Origin: Ignavibacteriales bacterium
GTDB taxonomy: Bacteria; Bacteroidota; Ignavibacteria; Ignavibacteriales; Ignavibacteriaceae
NCBI GenBank assembly: GCA_016709765.1
Contig: JADJMD010000008.1
Span: forward strand, 124,001-188,000
Reading direction: 5' to 3'
DNA length: 64,000 bases
Below are positions 54,481 through 63,483 of the stretch, piece by piece. Each line of letters starts with the position of its first letter. Positions within the stretch are counted from its first letter, which is position 1. The notes below the pieces were generated by a model. That model did not search any database. It worked only from the letters and a program-made list of their open reading frames with translations, and was not told the origin of the DNA. A program made the position numbers and the translations under genes.

Positions 54481-56870
54481 TGATTCACTTCTAAATTAAT
54501 TTTAATTGATTTGCCATTTAGAAATAACTCACGGGCTATTTTATCGAGTGATGATATTTTTATTTGATTGCCTTCAATTATTTCGACCTCTAAACTTATT
54601 ATATCTTTTGATTTTATTTTGATCCCATTAGCTATAAAAAAGGTGCCATCTTTTATCAATATATTTTTTAAAGAATCATTAATAAAAGTTGTTGCGATCA
54701 ATTTGGCATCGGTTTCAAATTCATCTAATTTTAATTTTGGTTGATTAATTATGTACGCTGTTAATTTCAGACTGTCGGCAAACAATACAATTTGTTTATT
54801 CCCATCTCGCTCAAATAATCTAATTTCTGGAGAGAGTAAAGATTCAGTTTTTTGAGGATAGAGTACTGTTAAAAATGAATAATCCTTCACACCCTTTTTT
54901 TCGAATTGTACTGAGTTTGTCCAGAAATTTTTTCGAGAGGTAATTTCCATATTTGTAGGATCAGCTTGAAGAATATCCAACACTGCTGTTTTACCTTTAT
55001 ATCTTGCCCAATTACTTTGTGAATCGATTGAATAATTTCCCTGCCATATCTGTTGATATGAGTGAATTTGATCAGAAATAAATTTATCAACAACTAACCA
55101 ACAGTATGGTTTGAAGAATAGTATCGACCTTTCGTACTTAATACTTAGTGATTCAAATCCATTATGAGATCCGGAAAAGAAATCATAATGATTCCCAGAT
55201 AACCAATCATTTATGACTGGTTTTGGTAATTTTTCCCAGATACCAAAACCTGTTCTTGCTGTATTACTAATCCAATTTTGTCCCTGAAGATAGTTATCTG
55301 CGATTGCAACATTTTTAACTAAAGAATTCTTCATTGTTCTATAGGATGGATTGCTGTATTTCACTCTATAGTTGGGGAGAATTTCTTCCCCATTGGCATA
55401 AGCTATAATTCCTAAAATTCCACCGTGCGTATGATCAGGTTTGTATTTAGCCAAGCCTCCATCAACTACCATATATAGATCACTTTTATTCCAGCCTGTT
55501 CGCATCACATAATAATTCGATGAATCAAGAGCAACTGAGCCAAGCGATGGTTTTTCAATAGAAATATTTTTGTATTCCGAAAGAAAATTGCTTGAAAAGA
55601 ACCAATAAAAATCAGGAGGAAATGTTTCCTCACCGAAATACTTATAGATTGGAGAATTAAATAATAAAGCACCTAAACTCATAAATCTCGATTCTCCTGG
55701 ATCTCTTAATTCAGCTGCGTCATTAGACAATGGTTGGCCAGTAGTTGAAATTGTATCTGTAGTGTGGAATTGATAACTATCCTGTGCATCCTGTAAAACA
55801 GGTAAACTTTTATTGGGCTGGGATAACTTAATTATTGCATCAAACATTTGGTGAAATCGATTCACAAAATTAGACGGCAGTTCAACTTTATTTATTTTTG
55901 ATATCTGATATACTCTGAAGTAATTAATAATATCTAACTTGAAATAATGTGAAGCTCGTTCAAATTGAAAACCATCTGGTTTTATTTCTTTTTCAATATG
56001 TTCAATTATTACTCTCTTTGCTTCACTATTCCAAAAATTCATAACAGAAATCTCAGGAAACATAATTGACATTTCATATAAGCCAGCAAGACCATGCAGT
56101 TGGTGATTACCCCAATTAAATTCTTTGCATACATCGTATAACCTGGCTCCGTGCAGAATAAAAACTTTTATCATTAAAATCTGATCCTGCCAATTATAGT
56201 CATCAGCACCTAATAAAATCTGATGCATAAACAACCAGTTTCTTGTTCTGTGTCCTGCATAAAATCTTTCGAAGATATCATTCCTGCCAGTCTCAACTTT
56301 TCCATTTTCAAAGTCAGAGACAAAATCTCTTATTTCATTCATCAAGTATTCTAAGTAAAAATTTTTATGATTTGTTAAGAAATAAGCTAATGAAATAGTA
56401 GGAGCTACTTCTTGTCTGGCGAGATATCGGACTGTATTTGGTGTATGTATTCTTCCAAGTAAATCTATACCTGGCTGAAGCCAATCAATATTAGTTCCAT
56501 ATGTTTTAATAAACTCATCGGCATTTTCAATTATTTTATCAGATTGATTAGGATATGCATTCTTAAATTCAGCAGCTCTTTGTTCAATATCTTTATAATT
56601 AAAAAAGTAAGAAGGTGATTTCCTTGTCCTAAAATATTCAGCCAAGTATCTTAATGCTGTGATAGTATCCTGTTTTTGAAGTGATTTATGGAAAGATCGT
56701 GTTGAATCTTCAGGCAAGCTGATAAGAGTAATTAACTCTTTATCGGTCACTAATCGATCACGAGGAATTTTCTCTTGGTTCGAAATATAATCTTGTGAAG
56801 ACAAATTAAAATTACAAAGCAGAATAATTATAAGACTGAATTGGGGAAATATTTTACTTGACATTGTCAT
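54477..56870 (-). CDS. Heparinase II/III-domain protein, probable polysaccharide lyase
   Basis: A 797-residue exported protein with an N-terminal (alpha/alpha) toroid region and a C-terminal heparinase II/III-type beta-sandwich. The likely catalytic stretches are RASHYFKLDIINYFRVYQ in the toroid, where other members carry a tyrosine, and YKPDHTHGGILGIIAYANGE with the conserved histidine in the sandwich. The N-terminus is a signal peptide (residues about 5-25). It differs strongly from the PL17 protein at 58637 and could not be placed in PL12, PL15, PL17 or PL21. It overlaps PL6 by ATGA coupling. An oligouronate lyase role is inferred. Confidence 0.8.
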   Translation of the reverse strand: MTMSSKIFPQFSLIIILLCNFNLSSQDYISNQEKIPRDRLVTDKELITLISLPEDSTRSFHKSLQKQDTITALRYLAEYFRTRKSPSYFFNYKDIEQRAAEFKNAYPNQSDKIIENADEFIKTYGTNIDWLQPGIDLLGRIHTPNTVRYLARQEVAPTISLAYFLTNHKNFYLEYLMNEIRDFVSDFENGKVETGRNDIFERFYAGHRTRNWLFMHQILLGADDYNWQDQILMIKVFILHGARLYDVCKEFNWGNHQLHGLAGLYEMSIMFPEISVMNFWNSEAKRVIIEHIEKEIKPDGFQFERASHYFKLDIINYFRVYQISKINKVELPSNFVNRFHQMFDAIIKLSQPNKSLPVLQDAQDSYQFHTTDTISTTGQPLSNDAAELRDPGESRFMSLGALLFNSPIYKYFGEETFPPDFYWFFSSNFLSEYKNISIEKPSLGSVALDSSNYYVMRTGWNKSDLYMVVDGGLAKYKPDHTHGGILGIIAYANGEEILPNYRVKYSNPSYRTMKNSLVKNVAIADNYLQGQNWISNTARTGFGIWEKLPKPVINDWLSGNHYDFFSGSHNGFESLSIKYERSILFFKPYCWLVVDKFISDQIHSYQQIWQGNYSIDSQSNWARYKGKTAVLDILQADPTNMEITSRKNFWTNSVQFEKKGVKDYSFLTVLYPQKTESLLSPEIRLFERDGNKQIVLFADSLKLTAYIINQPKLKLDEFETDAKLIATTFINDSLKNILIKDGTFFIANGIKIKSKDIISLEVEIIEGNQIKISSLDKIARELFLNGKSIKINLEVNQ

Positions 56871-56888
56871 TATATCTCACCTTTAAAA

Positions 56889-56933
56889 AGTAAATCGCGC
56901 TCATATATTTGTCTGAGATTGAGCGCGATTACT
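56889..56933 (-). terminator. Long hairpin between the MFS transporter and heparinase genes
   Basis: An 11-bp perfect stem AATCGCGCTCA / TGAGCGCGATT (56893-56903 with 56920-56930), extendable by three pairs around one bulged base, with a 16-base loop. On the minus strand TTTACTTTTTAA follows, just ahead of the heparinase ribosome-binding site AAAGGTGAG. It probably acts as a terminator or attenuator separating the transport/DEH half from the lyase half of the locus. Confidence 0.65.
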
Positions 56934-56962
56934 ACTATAATGTACATAGTTAATTTGTTATA

Positions 56963-58231
56963 TCACTTCTCGACAGGAGCAATTTGCTTTGCAAAGAAAA
57001 ATATTGCAAAGACTCCTAATGGAACAAATACAGCGATCATTATAAATATTGGTATATATGAATATTTGGAAATTATAGGAACAAGAAAATTCATCACAAT
57101 CACAGCAAATACTCCGACTGATCCACCAAATCCAGCTAATGTTCCAACCGATTTTCCGCTAAACAAATCACTAGGAATGGTTTGGATATTGCCAATCGCA
57201 AATTGAAATCCAAATAAAACAAAGGCAACAATTACGACAAATTTAAGTGGAGTATCTGCCAATAATATAGTAGCAACCAATCCTAAAAACATTATAACTC
57301 CACCAATAACTATTGCGGTTTTTCTGGCTTTATTTAAGTTAGTACCCTTACTCATCAATTTGCCTGCATAGTAACCGCCTGAAATACTTCCAATCGCAGC
57401 ACCGACATATGGCACCCAAGCAAAGAATCCAATTTCTTTAACATTAAATCCATAAACTTCTGCCAGATAAATCGGCATCCAACCAACAAATAACCACCAG
57501 ATAGGTTCGAGAAAAAATCTTCCAACAAGTACGGCCCAAGATTCTCTATAAGACAGAATCTGTTTTATAGTTAGTCCTTTTCCCTTTACATTTTTCCTAT
57601 CCTGCTCACTTTGACCCGAGAGAATATGTTCTCGTTCTTCTTCTGAAAGCCAAGGATGTTCTGCTGGAATTTTCTTGTTGATAATTAACCATGGAATTAA
57701 CCAGATTATTCCAAATGAACCAACTATCATAAAAGTAGTTTGCCATCCAAATGCTGCCCAAAGAGTTGCAATAAGAGGTGGTGCGATAACAGAACCAATG
57801 GAAGCACCGGCATTAAATATTCCCTGGGCGATTGCTCTTTCCTTTATTGGGAACCATTCTGCATTAGATTTTACTGCTCCAGGCCAGTTACCTGCTTCTC
57901 CAATTCCAAGAGTTGCTCTTAAAAAACTGAACGATAAGATTCCACGAGCAAATGAATGCATAAATGATGAAATTCCCCAAACTCCAATAGCAATTACATA
58001 TCCAAGTCTAGTTCCAACCTTATCAAAAACTTTTCCGGAAACTAACTGTCCAATAGCATAAGCGACCATGAATACATTAAGAATAAATGCATAATCATTC
58101 TTGTCCATACCCAAATCTTTTGAGATGCTGGGCCACATTAAGGAAAGTGTGCTTCGATCAATGTAATTAATAAGAGTGGCCAGAGCAATTAGACTGATTA
58201 TCCACCAGCGTAAACCTTTAACTTTTTTCAC
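56963..58231 (-). CDS. MFS hexuronate transporter (ExuT/ACS family)
   Basis: A 422-residue inner-membrane symporter with 12 helices. ACS-family signatures are NYIDRSTLSLMWPSISKDLG at the N-terminus, LGIGEAGNWPGAVKSNAEWF and KERAIAQGIFNAGASIGSVI, all found in ExuT-type hexuronate and sugar-acid transporters. Neighbours KdgF, PL17 and DEH reductase point to import of unsaturated or saturated monouronates such as DEH. It lies 29 bases after the KdgF gene. It is the second uronate uptake system in the window besides the TRAP set. Confidence 0.93.
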   Translation of the reverse strand: MKKVKGLRWWIISLIALATLINYIDRSTLSLMWPSISKDLGMDKNDYAFILNVFMVAYAIGQLVSGKVFDKVGTRLGYVIAIGVWGISSFMHSFARGILSFSFLRATLGIGEAGNWPGAVKSNAEWFPIKERAIAQGIFNAGASIGSVIAPPLIATLWAAFGWQTTFMIVGSFGIIWLIPWLIINKKIPAEHPWLSEEEREHILSGQSEQDRKNVKGKGLTIKQILSYRESWAVLVGRFFLEPIWWLFVGWMPIYLAEVYGFNVKEIGFFAWVPYVGAAIGSISGGYYAGKLMSKGTNLNKARKTAIVIGGVIMFLGLVATILLADTPLKFVVIVAFVLFGFQFAIGNIQTIPSDLFSGKSVGTLAGFGGSVGVFAVIVMNFLVPIISKYSYIPIFIMIAVFVPLGVFAIFFFAKQIAPVEK

Positions 58232-58260
58232 TCACTCTCCTACTTGTCTTATAAATTAAA

Positions 58261-58623
58261 TTATTTTGTATATCCGGACATTCCTGCAAGAAAATCTTCT
58301 CGCACGGGACTAAATACATCAATTAATATTCCTGCTTCAAGACACACTGCACCGTGTTCAATATGTGGAGGGATATAAAAACCATCTCCACCATTTAGAA
58401 CTTCTGTTTTATCACCAACTGTTACTTCAAATGCTCCGCTAACAACATACGTGGTTTGACTATGTATGTGTGCATGTTTGGCACCAATTCCTCCTTTATC
58501 AAAATGAACTTTTACCATCATAATTTCATCATTAAAGCCCATAAATTTTCTTTTCATTCCCGGCGCAACTTCTTCCCATTCCATTGGTTCAGTCTTTATA
58601 AAAATATCACTCTGGTTTTGCAT
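58261..58623 (-). CDS. kdgF: KdgF-like cupin, unsaturated uronate ketonisation
   Basis: A 120-residue cytoplasmic cupin that speeds conversion of 4,5-unsaturated monouronates to the linear keto form used by KduI or DEH reductase. The metal ligands lie in KHAHIHSQTTYVVSG and IPPHIEHGAVC. The usual W-EEVAPGMKRKFMGFND opening and the ending VFSPVREDFLAG match the family. The start at 58623 follows AGAGGTAATT at good spacing. An upstream ATG (58662) would overlap the PL17 gene end and adds a non-homologous basic leader, so it is not used. Confidence 0.9.
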   Translation of the reverse strand: MQNQSDIFIKTEPMEWEEVAPGMKRKFMGFNDEIMMVKVHFDKGGIGAKHAHIHSQTTYVVSGAFEVTVGDKTEVLNGGDGFYIPPHIEHGAVCLEAGILIDVFSPVREDFLAGMSGYTK

Positions 58624-58636
58624 AATTACCTCTTTT

Positions 58637-60835
58637 TTACTTTTGAATCGCAATCGGTCCAACCCAACTAAGTTCGGAACCGTTATCTAATTTTACTTTG
58701 TGATTAGCTTTATCATCAGCATTATTGTTACAAATCATAACTTTCCAACTAAGATTATTTTTTCCTAAAATACTTGCGATAGTATATTCATCATCTGATT
58801 GAAGAACTTTAATTACTTCAAATGCTGAATATGAATTAAAAGAATATTCAAGAGTAGGATTAAAATCACCGTGGGGCTCAATGATATTTACAAATGTGTG
58901 ATTATCATCCTTAACTCGAAACATAATTCCCTGATCATTTCTTAAATTAAAGCTTGGATCGTTTGCACCAACTTCAGTGAATAATATTTGTGTGTTCTTA
59001 TCAGTGTTTGAAGTAATCGAATAGTAGCGCTCACCATTTAACCAAGTAAATGATGAAGTAATATCAGATTTTCCTTCGGCGGTTAACCAAAGATGCTGAT
59101 AACCATTTTTTAGACCCAATGGATTTCGTGATGTAGTTTTGGCATCATAATCATATGTTGTTGACATAAAATGTCCCATATAATAAAATGGAAGATCATA
59201 TTGGTGCTGTTTGTCGGATTTAACTCTGAATACATCAATAACAATTGGTCTTAATAATCCAGGATCATTTACCATTAATAGAGTACGATGCATCAAGACC
59301 CCATCATAAGCATTAACATCTTTTGCACTTGTAATCTGGATATCAGGATTTGTTAGGCTGGAATAATAAAGATCTGGATGAAATTTTTGTGATTCTGATT
59401 GTTTACCATTAAAATTTGTAGTTTCATCAATTACCAAGGTATTGTGTGCGACTGTTTGCAATGCATAAGTTTTATTTTCAAGCAAATATCTTCCACCGGA
59501 TTTCTGTTCGACATTTAGAAATCTTGCTGCGCCGTAATCTTGAATTACTTCTCTGCCCTGATCATAAAATAGCATGCTCATTTTATCGAAATGCCCGTGA
59601 GATAATCCATGAGCGCTATATTTAAATAGTAGGCATTCCATATCGCTATTTGGTCCCCAACGTAAAATACTTACACCGCCTTCATCGCCTTTGGGTCCAT
59701 CAACATAGTTTACACTCATCCATTTAAATTCAGGAATAGTTTTTAATTCACTAATCGCTTCTGCGACTTTAATTCCACCTTTAGAAAAGCTAACTCTATC
59801 CTGTTTCTGTGCAATACTGAGTAATGATTTATCTTCGCCATATCTGTCGTAAACAAAATTAAGAGCATAAACAATTTCTGAAGATAAATAGGTCTTTTCT
59901 TTTAGAGCATCATTGATAGGAATAAATTCACCATTGGTATACGTCATCTGCATCGCGGAGTAAAAAGCATTCTTAAGTATCTGATTTCTAACTTCATAGA
60001 TTTTTAGATCTGGCATATTATTTTGAATTGACTCAGCAAAAATGAAGAATGGCCAAAGAGCATATCTCACATAATATCCTCCTTCTGTATAATAACCATC
60101 TGGAGAAAAGAGTAAATTAAGCTGAGCAATAAATCCACCCTCACCATCTTTTTTAGATCCATACAATGATTTTTGGATTAACTCTTCATTATTTAAAACA
60201 AATCCTGTCATTCCAACAGCAGCAACCATCCAGGTTCCATGGTTATGAATAAGGTTGAACTCGTGCTCAGATTCTTCTGAAAAGAATTTTGCCATTGGGA
60301 GGAAAATATTTTTTTCATAGTTGTTTCTATCACCTTTAGACAGCCAATCATATATACAATCATAAGCCTGGATTGTGTGTAGAAGCCAAACAGTTTCATT
60401 CAGTGATTGCCAAAAAAGTCTTCCAGGGGTTTGATCTTTAGCTTGCGGATGCAATCCGATAGTAGGATAAAGCTTAGCATATTTATCTAACATCGTTTTA
60501 ATAACTTGTGCGTACTTTGAATCATTAGTAACAGAATAAAGAATTCCGGCTTTGTACATTAAGTCATAATTTTGTTTATGTCTTTCATGAGTGTACCCAC
60601 CACCAGGATCCAAAGGTACTGGAACATCAATATCATCATTCAATACATCATCAATATCATTTTCCACTGATTCATAAGTTTTATCAAATAAAGGAATCTT
60701 ACCAAGATTGTTTTGTATCTCAGCAATAACCTCTTTTGTAAGGATTAATTTGGGATGTTCTGTTTGAGCATTAACATAAATACTACATATCAATACAAAA
60801 AACGATAAAACAAATATTGAAAATTTTCTCATCAA
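58637..60835 (-). CDS. PL17 oligoalginate lyase
   Basis: Exolytic alginate lyase releasing the unsaturated monouronate that becomes DEH. The 732-residue protein has a signal peptide (1-23), an (alpha/alpha) toroid with VPVPLDPGGGYTHERHKQNY and GLHPQAKDQTPGRLFWQSLN, and a heparinase-type beta-sandwich. Active-site residues align in position with Saccharophagus Alg17C: N198/H199 (IHNHGTW), a tyrosine at 254-255 (EGGYYVRY) and H413 (GLSHGHFDK). Family assignment is therefore strong. The next gene is KdgF, 13 bases away, and the DEH reductase lies upstream. Confidence 0.95.
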   Translation of the reverse strand: MMRKFSIFVLSFFVLICSIYVNAQTEHPKLILTKEVIAEIQNNLGKIPLFDKTYESVENDIDDVLNDDIDVPVPLDPGGGYTHERHKQNYDLMYKAGILYSVTNDSKYAQVIKTMLDKYAKLYPTIGLHPQAKDQTPGRLFWQSLNETVWLLHTIQAYDCIYDWLSKGDRNNYEKNIFLPMAKFFSEESEHEFNLIHNHGTWMVAAVGMTGFVLNNEELIQKSLYGSKKDGEGGFIAQLNLLFSPDGYYTEGGYYVRYALWPFFIFAESIQNNMPDLKIYEVRNQILKNAFYSAMQMTYTNGEFIPINDALKEKTYLSSEIVYALNFVYDRYGEDKSLLSIAQKQDRVSFSKGGIKVAEAISELKTIPEFKWMSVNYVDGPKGDEGGVSILRWGPNSDMECLLFKYSAHGLSHGHFDKMSMLFYDQGREVIQDYGAARFLNVEQKSGGRYLLENKTYALQTVAHNTLVIDETTNFNGKQSESQKFHPDLYYSSLTNPDIQITSAKDVNAYDGVLMHRTLLMVNDPGLLRPIVIDVFRVKSDKQHQYDLPFYYMGHFMSTTYDYDAKTTSRNPLGLKNGYQHLWLTAEGKSDITSSFTWLNGERYYSITSNTDKNTQILFTEVGANDPSFNLRNDQGIMFRVKDDNHTFVNIIEPHGDFNPTLEYSFNSYSAFEVIKVLQSDDEYTIASILGKNNLSWKVMICNNNADDKANHKVKLDNGSELSWVGPIAIQK

Positions 60836-60846
60836 CCAATCCTTTG

Positions 60847-61602
60847 TTAAATGAAATATGTTCCACCATTAATTTCAATTGAAGCTCCTGTAATAAAGGA
60901 AGATTCGCCTGAACATAAATAAACTACTAAGTCTGCAACTTCGTTAGCTTTACCTTCTCTTCTTAATGGTGTTGAGCCCGCAACTTTTTCTCTAACTTCT
61001 GGCTTTGTAAATGTATCGTGAAAAGTAGTGTTTATCATTCCTGGTGATACCGCATTTACTCTTATGCCTTTTGGACCTAATTCCTTAGCTAATCCACGAG
61101 TAAAAGTTAAGACACCACCTTTGGCTGTTGCATAAGCAAGTGCACCGGGTCCGCCACCATCACGAGCAGCTTGAGAAGAAAAATTAACTATTGCTCCACC
61201 TGTACCCATAAATGGCAATGCTGCTTTTGTAACCATAAAAACGGTTTTAAGATTAAGTGTCATTAGAAAATCCCAGAATTGTTCATCCATTTCCTCAACT
61301 GTCTTTCTGCCAACTAGCCCGCCCGTTACATTTACAAGTAAATCTATTTTGGAACCATAAGCATCGGTACAAGATTTAACTAAGTTATCAATGTCTTTTT
61401 GTTTGGTAAGATCGCCTTTAACCATTATTGCTTCACCACCACTATCCTTAATATCCTGTAAGGTTAAATCACCTTTCTCATCACTATCAAAATAATTGTA
61501 ACATACTTTCACTCCGAGTGATGCTAATTTTTTAGAAATTTCTCCGCCAATATCTCTGCCACCACCAGTTACTAATGCAACTTTATTTTTTAGATTTACC
61601 AT
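60847..61602 (-). CDS. SDR reductase, probable DEH reductase of alginate catabolism
   Basis: Short-chain dehydrogenase of 251 residues reducing, by inference, 4-deoxy-L-erythro-5-hexoseulose uronate (DEH) to KDG with NAD(P)H. Seen are VTGGGRDIGGEISKKLASLG, VNVTGGLVGRKTVEEMD, NFSSQAARDGGGPGALAY, the catalytic YATAKGG and the ending GASIEINGGTYFI. The ARDGGGPGA loop occurs in alginate-locus DEH reductases. It sits 11 bases before PL17 and after the GntR gene. It is clearly distinct from KduD at 17875 and UxuB at 27295. Confidence 0.87.
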   Translation of the reverse strand: MVNLKNKVALVTGGGRDIGGEISKKLASLGVKVCYNYFDSDEKGDLTLQDIKDSGGEAIMVKGDLTKQKDIDNLVKSCTDAYGSKIDLLVNVTGGLVGRKTVEEMDEQFWDFLMTLNLKTVFMVTKAALPFMGTGGAIVNFSSQAARDGGGPGALAYATAKGGVLTFTRGLAKELGPKGIRVNAVSPGMINTTFHDTFTKPEVREKVAGSTPLRREGKANEVADLVVYLCSGESSFITGASIEINGGTYFI

Positions 61603-61647
61603 TTAAATCTCCTATATCTATTTTTATGTAATGTTTTACAAATATGA

Positions 61648-62397
61648 TTAAATATCACTGACTATTTTTTGTTTTTGTGCTTCTAACATTTTTTCAGCAT
61701 GTTCTTCAGCAATTTTCAGATGCTCTTCCATGGCCGTCCTAGCTTTTTCTGCATCCCTGCTTATTACCGCATCGAGAATCTTCTGATGCCAAATAACTGC
61801 AGAGCCTTTTGCATCATCTACGGTTGCATATATCGTTGATTTTACTTCAGGGATAAGTTCGTGAATAGGATGCAACAAAAGTGGCATAATTCTATTTCGT
61901 GATGCACGGGCTAAATCTAAATGAAACATTGTATCCAGATTTGCTAGTTCCACATAATCACCGGAGCATTTTTTCAGATTTTCAATATCCCCTGTCAATC
62001 GCTCAATATCTTCCTCATTAAAATTTAACGCTGCGTAATATGAAATAGCTGGTTCTATAATTTGTCTTGCATGAACTAAATCCATTACAAAATTTCGATC
62101 CGCTCTAAGTATTAAGTATTTTCGCATCAGGTTAGTAACTGTTTCAGTAGAGATCTTTTTTACAAACATCCCTTTGCCTTTAACAATCTCAATAATCCCT
62201 TGGGCCTCAAGTGTTCCTAAGGCTTCTCGAACAGATGTACGACTTACACCGAACTGTTCACATAATTCATTCTCTGAAGGTAATTTGGAACCAGCAATAT
62301 ACTTATTCTCCAAAATAGCTTGTTCTATCTGTTGAATTATCAACTTACCTATAGGTTCTCTAGTTTCTAATAAAGTAAATATATTTTCTCCGTTCAT
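61648..62397 (-). CDS. GntR/FadR-family transcriptional regulator with FCD domain
   Basis: A regulator of 249 residues when started at the ATG at 62397, which follows AAAGGA; the upstream ATG at 62472 would overlap the kinase gene by 38 bases. The winged helix-turn-helix spans about residues 19-70 of that form (KLPSENELCEQFGVSRTSVR), and the FCD ligand domain follows with metal-binding residues in DTMFHLDLARAS and HQKILDAVISRDAEKA. Such FadR-type proteins commonly sense KDG, KDPG or uronates. It lies between the KDG kinase and DEH reductase, so it is the likely regulator of the alginate half. Confidence 0.92.
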   Translation of the reverse strand: MNGENIFTLLETREPIGKLIIQQIEQAILENKYIAGSKLPSENELCEQFGVSRTSVREALGTLEAQGIIEIVKGKGMFVKKISTETVTNLMRKYLILRADRNFVMDLVHARQIIEPAISYYAALNFNEEDIERLTGDIENLKKCSGDYVELANLDTMFHLDLARASRNRIMPLLLHPIHELIPEVKSTIYATVDDAKGSAVIWHQKILDAVISRDAEKARTAMEEHLKIAEEHAEKMLEAQKQKIVSDI

Positions 62398-62434
62398 TCC
62401 TTTATCCTTTTTAATATGCACAAAGAGATTTTTT

Positions 62435-63469
62435 TTATCTATCAACTCGTCCAGACGCATCTCCTTTAGCAAGCTTCTCCACTTCGTCCAATGAAACTAA
62501 ATTAAAGTCTCCCAAAATCGTTTGCTTTAAGCACGATGCTGCAACCGCAAATTCAAGTGCTTCTGATGTGTTGTTCTTAGTTAGGAGACCATAAATTAAT
62601 CCGCTAGCAAAAGAATCTCCCCCACCAACTCTATCAACAATTTGAATATCATATTTTTTAGAACGATATGGTTTCTTGCAATCTTTATCATCTAAAAGCA
62701 ACGCGCTCCATCCATTTCTTGAGGCAGAATAACTTTCTCTAAGTGTAATTGCTACAGCCTCAAATGAATATTTTTCCTTCAATGATTTTGCCAATTTAAA
62801 GTAACCTTCTTCATCTAGCTCAGCATGAGAGACACTTGTATTTTGTGCTTTCATTCCCAAACTCTTTTCAGCATCCTCCTCATTTGCAATACAAACATCA
62901 ACATACTCCATAAGTGGAATCATGACACTTTGTGCTTCTTTTTCAGTCCACATTTTTTTTCTAAAGTTAAGATCACAGCTAACCTTAACACCTTTTTTTT
63001 GAGCAACCTTACATGCATTAATAATTAATTCCTGAGAATTTTTTCCTAAAGCCGGGGTGATTCCTGTCCAATGGAACCATTTGCAATTATTAAAAATATT
63101 ATCCCAATTTAATTCATCTGCCGTAATTGATCGTACTGCTGAGTTGTCACGATCATATATCACTTTTGAGGCTCTTTGACTTGCACCAGTTTCTAAAAAG
63201 TAAATGCCAACTCTATCCCCCCCACGAACGATATAGTCAGTTTTTACACCAAATCGCCTAAGATGATTAACAGCAGATTGTCCTATCTCGTGTTTTGGAA
63301 GTTTAGAAACAAAGTAACTTTCAAATCCGTAGTTCGAAAGGGCAACAGCTACATTTGCTTCACCGCCACCATATGTAACATCAAACTTTTGAGACTGTAC
63401 AAATCTTTCATATCCCGGTGTAGAAAGTCTCATCATTATTTCACCAAGAGTAACAACCTTATGTGACAT
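62435..63469 (-). CDS. kdgK: 2-dehydro-3-deoxygluconokinase (PfkB family)
   Basis: Phosphorylates KDG to KDPG. It is a ribokinase-fold kinase of 344 residues with TLGEIMMRLSTPG, substrate-side GGGEANVAVALSNYGFES, VSCDLNFRKKMW and the catalytic signature DRVGGGDSFASGLIYGLL. This pattern is typical of KdgK, more so than the other PfkB kinase at 26153. It lies 14 bases after the KDPG aldolase gene (right edge), giving a kinase-aldolase pair that converts KDG from DEH reductase to pyruvate and triose phosphate. Confidence 0.9.
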   Translation of the reverse strand: MSHKVVTLGEIMMRLSTPGYERFVQSQKFDVTYGGGEANVAVALSNYGFESYFVSKLPKHEIGQSAVNHLRRFGVKTDYIVRGGDRVGIYFLETGASQRASKVIYDRDNSAVRSITADELNWDNIFNNCKWFHWTGITPALGKNSQELIINACKVAQKKGVKVSCDLNFRKKMWTEKEAQSVMIPLMEYVDVCIANEEDAEKSLGMKAQNTSVSHAELDEEGYFKLAKSLKEKYSFEAVAITLRESYSASRNGWSALLLDDKDCKKPYRSKKYDIQIVDRVGGGDSFASGLIYGLLTKNNTSEALEFAVAASCLKQTILGDFNLVSLDEVEKLAKGDASGRVDR

Positions 63470-63483
63470 ATTATCTCCTACGC

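Noticed and set aside
61648..62472. Upstream start of the GntR regulator at 62472
   Set aside because: It would overlap the kinase coding region by 38 bases and adds a non-conserved leader; the ATG at 62397 with AAAGGA ahead is better.
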